In this document: in pieces, positions 22,037 through 34,259 of the stretch
Numbering within the stretch: position 1 is the stretch's first letter
Layout of the letters: each line of letters begins with the position of its first letter
NCBI GenBank assembly: GCA_029721435.1
Contig: CM056573.1
Span: forward strand, 2,633,501-2,697,500
Length of the DNA stretch: 64,000 nt
Source of the DNA: Gymnothorax reevesii
Lineage: Eukaryota; Chordata; Actinopteri; Anguilliformes; Muraenidae
Reading direction: 5' to 3'
Made by a program: the position numbers and the translations under genes
The notes under the pieces: model-generated
The model's database searches: none
Seen by the model: the letters and a program-made list of their open reading frames with translations, nothing else
Told to the model about the DNA's origin: nothing

Positions 22037-25000
22037 TCTCTGCTCAAAGTCTGACTCGGTGGTCAGTGGATCGTCCAGGTCGTCAATAAATGTAAAAACA
22101 CAGAAATATCCCACATTGGAGTCGATGTCTAAATGCAACATGCATGTTCGATAATTGCCATCTCTGGTTGAATGATCTTTAAAATCTCTGCATGGGGTAA
22201 TGGACTCCGCGGTAACTGTCTTTTATAATGAGAAGTCTTTTTTCTCCATTCTCGTCAGGAGTGCCAATTATTCTGTGCCTGACTGAATCGACGACAATAT
22301 CCCTGCCCATTTATTTCCACACACAATCACATTTGCAGCAAAACTGCAGACCAATAGTCGGACAATGCAAATAAAGCAATAAATCATGTGCTCTTTTGCA
22401 GTTGGGCACAAGCATGGTTATTTCACAACATCCTGTTATTACACAATTCCTATTAAGAGCACCGGGGAAATGTGGGGGGGGGCTGATTATTGATCCTATT
22501 CTACTCATTCTCCAGGAAATATATCATCATTCTCCTATTCTCCTCATTTATATCAGCCGCTCTTGCTATCCTTGTATGGAAAACGTCCACAAGAGAATCT
22601 ACCGGGTCCGAATGAGAAGGTCGAGCATTAATCATTTATTGTTGTAGCACACCTTCCTTGGAGTACGTTACCTGCGCTGTTGGTGTTTATAAAGCACAGC
22701 TTTTTAACTATATCCTTAATTTTAATTAATAATTAAATTATCTTCTCAATAGGCATACCGTATGTGCAAGTACATTCTGTTTCCAAACTGGAGGATGCCA
22801 TTTGGTTCCTGTTTGAAACAGTAAATGCAATCAGAAGTGCGCAGCGTCCTGAAGCAAGCACATCCCGTTTATGAGCAGGGATGACAGTGTATTTTCCCTT
22901 TTTTAAAAATTTTTTTTACCAGTATTAACGGCACTTCAGAGGTAAAAGTATTCAGTATTATCTTCAGCGCCCCCAGTGTATCAGTTATTCCCCAGAATCT
23001 GCGGGTTCTGCTGAACTGCACAGAACCGGAACAGAGCTACATAACCAGTCATCATCTCACACTGCAGTATATCCAAGGGGGATCCAAGACTTCTGTTCTG
23101 TAAAACAACCAATGCATAACGAGCGTAGACCTGGATTCAATTTCCCATGAGAGGTAACATATGAACTGCAAATCAGTGTGAGAGCTGCATTCCCCTCACA
23201 TTCCGCCTGACCTACAGGACTTCAGGTTTTCACCTCACAGTCCGAGGGGTTTCCAGGCTCTTTTAAAAAATCCACACAATGACCCGACATGAAGGAAGTA
23301 CAGAGTGAATATCAGACCCTGATGTCAGTGATCAATTCATTATGTCTTTTGGCAATAACTAATAATGTGAGAGTCTGTAATGAATGTGTTCAATTCTCTT
23401 CTTGATGGCACCTCACCGGAGAGGCAGAGGGTGAAACCTGTATTTACCTCAAGTCTGAAGCAAAATTCGTGATGTAGTCCGACACGTCTCCGTTCTTTCT
23501 CTCTATACGCCACAAGCTGGAAAACAGCAGAGACAAATCAAAGAGAATCTTCCTGTGAGTCTCGGCCATTTTTTGTGAACAATATTTATCTTTGCACTTT
23601 CTAAAGAAGAATTTCTTGAAAGAGAACATTTACAGTGTATTAGAACTGCAAATATTAAATTAACAATCCTTAAATAATAGGTTTTTCATGAAATTTTATA
23701 CATTTATTATTGTGTGTCAGTTTTCTAATGGCAAATGGTTTGGAGTGTACAGTGTAATAACTTAAAAATAAAACCTGCATTTTTAGACTCTTTCATCAAT
23801 GACAGGTTTTCATCAGAAGTATCAAATACAGTCACAGCACCATTCCTGCCTCTCATCTGATCTACACAACAGACCAAAGCCAAAATGACGAAGCATAAAG
23901 TTATTCCTTGTCTGAACAACAAATCACTGGTCAGAAAATTGGCATAGATAAAACGAATTCTCTCCTGAGAGCTTCTGAGCCATTATTCTCTCATTAACTT
24001 CTGCTGCACTGAACTGTTTGGGGAGAAAATCTGGAAACTGCTTCACTGTGAAGGAAAATACTGCAGAAGCCTTGTTTCCCACAGTCGAAAAGCTGTTTTC
24101 TACAGAGAAACTCTCCAATGTTATTTTTCAAATCTTATTTCTGTAAACATCTGTCCGCATGTTTACACAAAAGGCATTTATAAACGTGTATAAACTTAAA
24201 TTTATGCAAATATCCTGACCAGTGATGTAATTTTAAGATCGTCGAAAGCTTCACGTTCTGCCATGTTGGACTTGGCTCATTATTTTGCCGAAGACCGTAT
24301 GTGTTTAGATATTAATGGACCATCGCGCACACAAAAATACACTGACATCATTACAGGGCCCACTTCCATCACGCACTAATTGGGCAATTTCTGAAAACTG
24401 AATTATCAATATTACTGGCTTTGCCCGACTCCTGTGTGTTTCACTGAGGCTCTGTTGTGTCCAGTGTGAGAAATTGCAGTTCTTTGCTTCCGTCTTCTTT
24501 ATTCAGCAGGGTGCAAAACGCTCCCCCGGATTCTTTCAACAATTCCACACAAACACTGAGTGTCAATTTCCCGCTGCGAGGAGCTACAGAATTCAGCGCT
24601 GCACAGAGGCCTGCTGAGGGTGTGAGATTTAAAACACGGAAGTGGAGCTCATGCGGAAGACAGTCGGCCTGGCGCAGTACAGTCTTAGGAAATCTTTCCC
24701 CCCTGGTTATATCCAGGAAGTCCATAAAAACACAGGACATGGACTGGATCGTACAAATAACATTATTACCTGGAAAATAATAAGATCCACCCGCCGGCCC
24801 CCGCTGATTAGGTCACCGTGTGTTTCGTCAGTATGACAGGGGCTTAATGAGAACGGACATTCGGTTTAACCGTGGAGGAGAACAGTATGGAAGGACAGGG
24901 AAGTGCAGGGCTCATGAGATGTGATATAACTCAGTTATACTGCGATAAAGCTCCCATGATCCATCATGCTCGAGTAATTAGTGGGCTGAACTCCATTAGG

Positions 25001-25465
25001 AAAAAAATGAAGGCACCAAACAGGAGAAGGATAAATGCACCAGTCTTCCTGCAATCCGTGCTCATTCATGTTCTCTCTACAAATCAGCAGCGTGTGGTCA
25101 CATGTTCAGAGGGGCGTCAGTAACCGCACCCTTTACCGCTCGACTGTCCTCTCGCTGTTTTCATTCAAGTTTGCCTGATTAACAATCAAACAATTTATCA
25201 ACTGAACGACCAAGACCAATCTATTTTCTATAAGAAGAAATGATAATGAAAAAATTAATGCTTATTGCCAACATTTATCATTGATACAAAATTGTTAGAT
25301 TGGAAACATAAATGCAAAAAAACAGAAAATTTTGCTGACTTCACAGCAATTATTTTTGCCATCACTCAGCTGTGCATCATACTCAACAACACCCTTTAGC
25401 TGTCACTACATTCAGACTATGGAACGGATTCTCGTGGCTGACTGCTCAATGAGCCTTGCAAACTA

Positions 25466-26310
25466 CACTGAACAAAAATATAAACGCCCCATGTCAAATT
25501 TTTGAGTTTTTATTAACAAAAAACTGGAACCAGGATTTGTCTGTGAATAGCGCTATTCTCCAGCGCGCCAAGGGCCATTGAACATGTGCGTTTGCCCATG
25601 TGAGTCGGTTCCAACCACAGACAGCGGTGAGATCCAGACCACAGTGAGGACGCCAGGTGTGCAAGTTGGCGTCTCGCAGGCGGTTACGGACTGTCTGTGG
25701 TGTGATGCGTCTGTTGTGCAGACCAACGATCTCATCCGCTGTGCGTGTCGCTGATCTGAGCCGATCCCGCAGGTGGACGAGCCGGATGTGGCGATCTTGT
25801 GCTGGTGTGGTCACACGTGGCAGAAGTGGATGAGGTCGATTTACGGTACTGCCCATCTGTCGGAAACAAACTCGCAAACGGCCTATCGTCTGAGAGTTAA
25901 CGTTCAGCTGCACAGCAACCGCTCTGGTGGACATCCCTGCATCCAGCATGCCAATGGCACGTTCCAGCATGACCTGGCACATCTGAGGCATGATGACTTT
26001 TGACAAAATCTGACATTTTGGGGCTGCCCTTTATTGTCTGCTGTATAAGGAGTGTCTGGGTACTGCTCATTCTATCTGATCACCGTCTGGAAATGCCACA
26101 CCCATGTACTGAGTGACATCACTGCATCACTGAGCAAATGCTCACTGACAGAGAGATGGATTAAAAAACGGTACACAAATCAAAAGAAATATCCCGATTG
26201 TACAATTAAGTACAATCAATGAAAGTAAAAGTCAGCATATGCTCACGTAGAGTTGTTAACTCCACGTGGCATCAAAATTTGACATGGGGCGTTTATACTT
26301 TTGTTCCATG
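25466..26310 (-). mobile_element. Internally deleted Tc1-like transposon
   Basis: Terminal inverted repeats: left cactgaacaaaaatataaac then gccccatgtcaaattt, right the inverse copy (aaatttgacatggggcgttt then atacttttgttccatg). Both ends are flanked by TA. The minus strand (26006 to about 25520) encodes an intact N-terminal half of a Tc1 transposase: MLDAGMSTRAVAVQLNVN helix-turn-helix, TPAQDRHIRLVHLRDR, ITPQTVRNRLRDANLHTWRP, then ALFTDKSWFQFF with the first catalytic Asp. It then runs straight into the 3' inverted repeat. The second D and E of the DDE triad are missing, so the element is about half normal length and non-autonomous. Confidence 0.9.
25500..26006 (-). pseudogene. Tc1 transposase, N-terminal half only
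   Basis: An open frame of 170 codons starting MSKVIMPQMCQVMLERAIGM. It carries the paired-like DNA-binding region and the first catalytic aspartate of the DDE domain, but the remaining catalytic residues are lost to an internal deletion. It may still encode a DNA-binding but inactive product if transcribed, which is inference only. It is antisense-free with respect to dlgap2 (same strand). Confidence 0.85.
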
Positions 26311-26660
26311 TAATTTACGCAAATCTGTGCTGTTTCACGAGTTACACAAGCGCAGAAATTATAAAGACATATTAATATTTTATGTTGTCATTGAAGTATG
26401 GAAGAAAACACCATATAATTTTGCGGTGCAGTGTATAACAAGGCTTTCGAAAATAAATTAGACACTTGTCGGTTCTACCAATTAGTCTGAGCAACTGCTG
26501 CTAATCGGGAGAGGTAAACTGCAAGAGATTTAGGTCATTAAGCAGTGGACGGTGAGGTTATTGCTGGCCTTGTGTTTCTGCCCACGGACCGTCACTGCTA
26601 CATTAACCCTTAGAGCGCTAAATGCAGCTACTGTTACTCGATGTAAGATCTCTCAATCGA

Positions 26661-26741
26661 AGCTGTTGAAAACCTATCATGTGGCAACCGGTTTAAAAAA
26701 GCTCCCGCAGGGGAGTTGCGTCATGATAGGTTTATTTCAGC
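26661..26741. repeat. Foldback MITE, eroded copy
   Basis: gctgttgaaaacctatcatg at the left faces the inverse catgataggtttatttcagc at the right. The sequence is related to the cleaner hairpin at 29839-29932 (shared gctgttgaaaacc.atcatgtgg and gtttaaaa.agctcccc). Confidence 0.7.
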
Positions 26742-28382
26742 ACTCTTTGGATGAAAACACAAATGCCAACTTAATGAGTGAGCCTCAGAGCAGGTTATCA
26801 GTTCTCACTTCCTGTTGGCGTCTTGTTTGTTTGTTCCCAGGGATTTTTAGCGTAGAAACTGAAACTGACTGCTACAGCCTGCATTAAATGAATGAGAAAA
26901 ACTACCCAGAGGGAGTGAAGCACTCGGATATGGCAGGATAAAATCTCTGCTGGGAACACCTCACCGGCCCATCCCCTACCAGTCAGCCTGGAATCATTGC
27001 TTAAAGAAGAACTAAATGCACTTGTAAGGCAATGGAGAAATTACTGGAGCGAGTAATTACAGTGGCTGGTGAAACGATGGCCTTATAACCAGTAGTGATA
27101 AACTAGCAGAAACAGAGGCAGTGCCAGCACACAGGTGGATGATTATACACAAATCATAACAGCAGCAGGGGGCATCTTGGTTGTTAAGTTGCAACAAAGC
27201 ATGTTCTCAGTGAGAGCAGGGTTATGAATATTATTAAAATGTTGGAGAAAGCTCCATCTTAGGGCATTCCTCACTGCAAAGTCTAACATAAGTCAATACA
27301 TTCTTTCAAAAATTGAAGCTAATTTTCTTGAAGAAACAAAGTCGGCTTTATAAGTAATTATTTAAAAGTCTCAAACCACGGAAGCCCTCAACAAATGAGA
27401 AAAGTTTAGCATTTCAAGAGCAACTTATCATCGACTTTGTTGGTTGCTGAAAAAAACACTTTTTGAGGAGGAGAAAACAGAAATGTACAATTACAGATAA
27501 TCTGTAACTGTTTAATTATGAAAGTAAATTGATTGGCCAAATGAGAACTGGCCGTAAGCCAATGACAGACTAGAAAACCCGCCATTTGCAGTCAAATTGT
27601 GACAAACGTTGTCACATTAAACGGTTCACATTTGTTTCACTCATGGAATAATTTCCATGTCAACTTCTGAAGTTAGAAATATCTTAATTATGGCCAAAGT
27701 ATTGAAGAGCTCTTGTTTGGAGCAAAGCTTGGATGAGAATGGATGCCCAATGCAGTGGAAGGTTTTTTTCCTGGCTTGAAATTTAAAAAAAATAAAATAA
27801 AAAAAATTGGTTGACTCAGACAAGAAGTGTACAGGGATGGACAAAATTTCGGAAGTACCGCTAAAAACATTGCTAAAAAATAAAATGATTGCTAAAGCAC
27901 AATTACAGAAGCATCAACACAGGCAATTCCTACTAATTCTGACACTAATCAGCAGCATGTGTCTGATTATAAACAGGTCTTTGACAGTGGATTTTAATAG
28001 TTATGACTCCGAAGGATGAGGATATTGAGCCTCAGAGGAGCTAAAGGGTCCGTCAGGAATCAGAGAAGCATCTGTCACAAACACAGCAGCTGCGTACGGT
28101 CACCAGGACAACTGAGTCAAGAGCTCTAACAACATCTGCCAAACACTAAAAACAGCAAACATGAACAAGAACTCTGGCCGCGAGTCAAAGTACTCCGTCA
28201 GGGAAAGGCCGAGACCTGGCCAAAGATTTGCTGATGACAACGGGAGTACAAATCTGAAAATCACCACAGAATTGAAATTATCAGTATCTGAATGAGTCTC
28301 AACAAAAACAGCATATTGCGACCGCCACAAAGCTGGTATTTATGGCAGTTCTGCCAATGATTTGAACCCCTCCGGTAGGCTA

Positions 28383-28495
28383 TACCCAGATAGCAAGCTT
28401 CTCTGCTCCGGATCTGCCCCGGCTCTGAGCCGGATCAGCTGGAGTAGGCACAGAACCGGGGCAGATCCGGAGCAGAGGTGCTCGCCATCTGGGTA
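28383..28495. mobile_element. Hairpin MITE, 113 bp
   Basis: Ends tacccagatagcaag and ctcgccatctgggta are inverse with two mismatches. Inner arms ctctgctccggatctgcccc and its reverse complement ggggcagatccggagcagag are perfect. The whole unit is therefore an imperfect hairpin. No coding capacity. Confidence 0.85.
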
Positions 28496-29838
28496 CGAAC
28501 TAACAAGTGACACTAAAAAAAAAACCATGAAACCACGCAGATTCACGATGCGTAACGCGCACGTGTCCCACTCAATGTCCATGAGTGAGTGACCACAATA
28601 TGTCCACCTTGGGGGAAAAAATGAAATATAAACTGAAACACTTGTCAGGTATTTTTTGAGATGGGTCACCTGTAAGTCTTCTTATGGGGACAAAACATAC
28701 TGAGCTGTGAGGTACAGATACGGTAAGAGACACTCGTCTGGTCATGTGACATATTGTGCCCTGCTGTCTGCTGTATTTGGATGATCAGGTTTACATTTTT
28801 TCAGATGATCTTTGGTAATGTGGGTGCAGATGTGTAACACTGCAGGGAGACTCTTCAGCAGACTACAGGATTTGTAAATCTGTTAAATCAATGACACTCA
28901 TTTAATCGAAGCGTTGACTGAAGTCCACTATACAGCTGGGGTCTGTCAGTTCTACAGACACACTGATCACACAGTATCAACTGAACTGCACCTCTTACAG
29001 AGTCGCACTACAGCGGACACATGCAGCCTCCTGTCAGCCACTGTTGGTGCAAAGGAAGGTTAAGTCTTATTTCAAATGGAGTCAGATCATTTCAGTAAAC
29101 ATTACACTGCTTTCAATCCAGTAACACAGTAAAAGGACTCATGCTTCTTCACTTCGGGGATGTCTCTGACTTTTTTCATGACTGAGAGGGGATTGTGCAG
29201 TTCCTGACCCTGATGTGATGATCCTCCACATGTGAAGAGAGGTTTATTCCCGTTGGAGTTGCCATTTGCGGGAATTCTACATTTAGTGACCTCAACATGA
29301 TGTGACAGTTTCCCGTGCTCTGGTTTAGGAAACCTGCTTGTCAATTTATGGACTTTAATGTCATTCCAGGTTTGAAAAAAAAAAAAAACATTTAAAAAAT
29401 GTTATATCTGCTTATCCAAGCTGGCACTATTGTACATTAAGATGATTTATGTTCATAAATGTATGAACATGCCACCTTTAATATGCCTTGATAAAGTTTT
29501 CTTTAAAGTTGTATTAACAGACCAAGTCATATTGGCTAAGGGTAACGAAGCTCTTTTTACAACCCACTCCTGCCACAAAGTGCTTATTGCATCAGCTCTG
29601 TGCTTAACGAGTCATAATCTACGTCAGTCAATGACAACCGAATGTACCATCTCTCTATAGTTTCACTAATGCTCACTAAGTGCCACACCTTCAGCGGTGA
29701 GCCATTTTAGAAATAACTTATAGCAGTCATGGAGGCTTGATTTGCATCACAAACAGCTAGTAAAGTTACTCAATAGGCCAATTATCCCTTTGAGCACTGA
29801 AATAAATTTTTTGAAAATTATAAATTCAATTATCTAGT

Positions 29839-29932
29839 GCTGTTGAAAACCAATCATGTGGTGACTTGTTTAAAAGAGCTCCCCTGCGCGAGCTCTTTTA
29901 AACAAGTCACCACATGATAGGTTTTGAACAGC
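29839..29932. repeat. Near-perfect 43-bp hairpin (foldback MITE)
   Basis: Arms 29839-29881 and 29890-29932 are inverted copies with two mismatches around an 8-nt loop (ccctgcgc). It belongs to the same family as 26661-26741. Confidence 0.9.
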
Positions 29933-30787
29933 TTTTATTTTTATTTCTAACATCATTGAGCAACCATTTCTGCATTTCGCGCCATAAGGGTTAAACATCC
30001 AAGGCTGTGCACTGATGGGCACAGTTGCTGCTCCCCGTTGAGAGTGCATGTTGTTTTGAGCAAGCAAACTGGTCCTCCGTTGACATGTTGCAGGTTTGCT
30101 AGCAAAATAGACCATGTAGATCTTGACCGACACATTCACACACTCAGGCCAGAACACCCACACCTGGAGGGGAGAGCTAACTAAGGGTGCGTCATCATCA
30201 GCCAGCATATCCTCTCTGTCAGACTCATCCAGAGCTGCTACATCTCCTCTCCTCCCAACAGCCAGGCAAAGACATGATGGCACTTAGACCCCCGAACCAC
30301 ACAGAGTTCCAGGGGTCTAGAGAGGCATGTCCACCTCAACACAGGTATAGCAATCATTATGGAGCAAAACTACTGGGCAACTTTTGCAGTCTTGTGTGTA
30401 TGTATAGCTGTAAGTAGAGGGGAAATTAAAATATTAGCATGGAGTCAGTTAGTCATAGATGAATGAATCATGTTCCAGCAGCACATGGTAAGTCTACATG
30501 TGTTCCTTCACCCACATGATTAGTCTGTTTCCTGTTGCTTCTGATGGGGAGATTAACGCAGTTGGTGATCACAGCTAACAGCTTCTCACTTCTGTCAGGT
30601 GGGGTTTACCACAGCAGGAATCGCCGGCTTGATTGGCTGAATCTCGGAATGTTGGTGTGAAGCCTTAGTCCAATGGATGAGGTCAGGTTCCAAGTCCTAA
30701 ATAAAGTCGTGGATCGTTCAGGACTCATTTCAAAGCTGCCGGTAAACAAACTACCGTACAAGGGGGGGCAGCTGAGGGAGTACTATC

Positions 30788-33700
30788 ATGTTAGCACAAC
30801 AGCTGGAGAGCGGGCCTCTCGCGAATGACGAGACAGATAGGGAGAAGCGTTCAGGGGCGGCCATGAGAGGAGCGGAGACGGCAGGGAGATCGGTGAGGAG
30901 GTCAGCAGATGGTCACGCTCAGCTCAGCACTGAGGATACTAATGAGACTCACGAGCAAACACATCCCACTCCAGAAACACATCCCACTCCTGAAACACAT
31001 CCCACTCCAGAAACACATCCCACTCCTGAAACACATCCCACTCCAGAAACACATCCCACTCCAGAAACACATCCCACTCCTGAAACACATCTAACTCCTG
31101 AAACACATCCCACTCCTGAAACACATCCCACTCCAGAAAAACATCCCACTCCAGAAACACATCCCACTGCAGAAACACATCCCACTCCTGAAACACATCC
31201 CACTCCAGAAACACATCCCACTGCAGAAACACATCCCACTCCAGAAACACATCCCACTCCAGAAACACATCCCACTGCAGAAACACATCCCACTCCAGAA
31301 ACACATCCTACTCCAGAAACACATCCCACTCCAGAAACACATCCCACTCCAGAAACACATCCTACTGCAGAAACACATCCCACTCCTGAAACACATCCCA
31401 CTCCAGAAACACATCTAACTCCTGAAACACATCCCACTCCAGAACCCCATCCCACTCCAGAAACCCACCCTCCTGCAGAACCACATCCCACTCCTGAAAC
31501 CCACCCCACTCCAGAAACACATCTAACTCCTGAAACACATCCCACTCCAGAAACACATCTAACTCCTGAAACACATCCCACTCCAGAAACACATCCCACT
31601 GCAGAAACACATCCCACTCCTGAAACACATCCCACTCCAGAAACACATCCCACTCCTGAAACACATCCCGCTCCTGAAACACATCCCACTCCAGAAACAC
31701 ATCTAACTCCTGAAACACATCCCACTCCTGAAACACATCCCACTCCAGAAACACATCCCACTCCTGAAACACATCCTACTCCAGAAACACATCCCACTCC
31801 AGAAACACATCCCACTCCAGAAACACAACCCGCTCCTGAAACACATCCCACTCCAGAAACACATCTAACTCCTGAAACACATCCCACTCCTGAAACACAT
31901 CCCACTCCAGAAACACATCCCACTCCTGGAACACATCCTACTCCAGAAACACATCCCACTCCTGAAACACATCCCACTGCAGAAACACATCCCACTGCAG
32001 AAACACATCTAACTCCTGAAACACATCCCACTCCAGAAACACATCCCACTCCAGAAACACATCCCACTCCAGAAACACATCCTACTGCAGAAACACATCC
32101 CACTCCTGAAACACATCCCACTCCAGAAACACATCCCACTCCAGAAACACATCTCACTCCAGAAACACATCCCACTCCTGAAACACATCCCACTCCAGAA
32201 ACACATCCCACTCCAGAAACACATCCCACTGCAGAAACACATACCACTCCTGAAACACATCCCACTCCAGAAACACATCCCACTCCTGAAACACATCCCA
32301 CTCCTGAAACACATCCCGCTCCAGAAACACATCCCACTGCAGAAACACATCCCACTGCAGAAACACATCCCACTCCAGAAACACATCCCACTGCAGAAAC
32401 ACATCCCGCTCCTGAAACACATCCCACTCCTGAAACACATCCCACTGCAGAAACACATCCCACTCCTGAAACACATCCCACTGCAGAAACACATCCCGCT
32501 CCTGAAACACATCCCACTGCAGAAACACATCCCACTCCTGAAACACATCCCACTCCAGAAACACATCACACTCCTGAAACACATCCCACTCCTGAAACAC
32601 ATCCCACTCCAGAAACACATCCCACTCCTGAAACACATCCCACTCCAGAAACACATCACACTCCTGAAACACATCCCACTCCTGAAACACATCCCACTCC
32701 AGAAACACATCCCACTCCTGAAACACATCCCACTCCAGAAACACATCCCACTCCTGAAACACATCCCACTGCAGAAACACATCCCACTCCTGAAACACAT
32801 CCCACTCCAGAAACACATCACACTCCTGAAACACATCCCACTCCTGAAACACATCCCACTCCTGAAACACATCCCACTGCAGAAACACATCCCACTGCAG
32901 AAAAACATCCCACTCCAGAAACACATCCCACTCCAGAAACACATCCCACTCCAGAAACACATCCCACTCCTGAAACACATCCCACTCCAGAAACACATCC
33001 CACTGCAGAAACACATCCCACTCCTGAAACACATCCCACTCCAGAAACACATCCCACTCCTGAAACACATCCCACTCCAGAAACACATCCCACTGCAGAA
33101 ACACATCCCACTCCTGAAACACATCCCACTCCAGAAACACATCCCACTGTAGAAACACATCCCACTCCAGAAACACATCCCACTCCAGAAACGCATCCCA
33201 CTGCAGAAACACATCCCACTCCTGAAACACATCCCACTGCAGAAACACATCCCACTCCTGTAACACACCCCACTGCAGAAACACATCCCACTCCTGAAAC
33301 ACATCCCACTCCTGAAACACATCCCACTCCAGAAACACATCCCACTCCTGAAACACATCCCCCTCCAGAAACACCTCCCACTGCAGAAACACATCCCACT
33401 CCAGAAACACATCCCACTCCAGAAACACATCCCACTGCAGAAACACATCCCACTCCTGAAACACATCCCACTCCAGAAACACATCCTACTGCAGAAACAC
33501 ACCCCACTCCAGAAACACATCCCACTCCTGAAACACATCCCACTCCAGAAACACATCCCACTGCAGAAACACATCCCACTCCTGAAACACATCCCACTCC
33601 AGAAACACATCCCACTGTAGAAACACATCCCACTCCTGAAACACATCCCACTCCAGAAACACATCCCACTCCTGAAACACATCCCACTCCAGAAACACAT

Positions 33701-34081
33701 CCCACTCCTGAAACACATCCCACTCCTGAAACACATCCCACTCCAGAAACACATCCCACTCCTGAAACACATCCCACTCCTGAAACACATCCCACTCCAG
33801 AAACACATCCCACTCCTGAAACACATCCCACTCCAGAAACACATCCCACTCCAGAAACACATCCCACTCCAGAAACACATCCCACTCCTGAAACACATCC
33901 CACTCCAGAAACACATCCCACTGCAAAAACACATCCCACTCCTGAAACACATCCCACTCCAGAAACACATCACCTTGGAACGGAAATATTTCTGCTGCAT
34001 TTTTGCCAGCACATTTTTTTTTTGTTGAGGCAGGAAGAGTTAGATCATGCAGTAAGAGTAATGCACACAGTGCAGGACTGA
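30788..34081 (+). other. Long ORF through the 18-bp array; real gene unlikely
   Basis: From an ATG at 30788 an open frame of 1097 codons runs across the array. There is a non-repetitive, charged N-terminal stretch of about 55 residues (MLAQQLESGPLANDETDREK and following), then about 167 HPTPET-type hexapeptides, then a hydrophobic non-repetitive tail of about 40 residues. The frame is open because the 18-bp unit is a multiple of three and has no stop in this frame; long ORFs also exist on the other strand. The array lies antisense inside an intron of dlgap2. I see no promoter, splice or poly-A context and recognise no domain. It could be a lineage-specific Pro/Thr-rich protein, but a minisatellite artefact is more likely. 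Confidence 0.2.
30957..33971. repeat. 18-bp tandem array, about 167 copies
   Basis: The unit acacatcccactccagaa repeats head to tail over 3.0 kb. Variant positions are mostly CCA/CCT/GCA in the last-but-one triplet, plus occasional ATCTAACT or ATCACACT. Copies are of near-constant length, with no clear frame-disrupting indels. G is rare on the plus strand, so the dlgap2 sense (minus) strand is G-rich: GG and GGG runs in every unit. Confidence 0.97.
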
Positions 34082-34225
34082 TAAAGTACCCAACGGGGGT
34101 GTCTAAAGGGGTCGGAGGTTTGAGTAAACCCAGCACTATGGCACCTGGTTTAACTAATTATGTTCTTTACTCAAGACCTTGATAAGAGGACTCAGGTAAG
34201 TATGAACACCATCACTGGGCAAAAA

Positions 34226-34259
34226 ATCCACACCTGAATCCACACCAGATCATCATCCA
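34226..34259. repeat. 29-bp short tandem repeat, left part split by hAT
   Basis: atccacacctgaatccacac then cagatcat is repeated just to the right of the hAT element at 35693-35755. The transposon evidently inserted into a small pre-existing tandem array of about three units. Confidence 0.8.
34252..34259. repeat. hAT target-site duplication, left copy
   Basis: atcatcca immediately precedes the left inverted repeat; the identical octamer follows the right inverted repeat at 35693-35700. An 8-bp duplication is the signature of hAT superfamily integration. Confidence 0.9.

Noticed and set aside
24441..24780. Overlapping 99- and 107-codon ORFs on opposite strands
   Set aside because: No family resemblance and no splice logic; likely chance openness in a locally GC-richer stretch.
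30949..34012. Minus-strand ORFs of 667, 534 and 442 codons as proteins
   Set aside because: They are reading frames through an 18-bp tandem repeat and have no unique domains.
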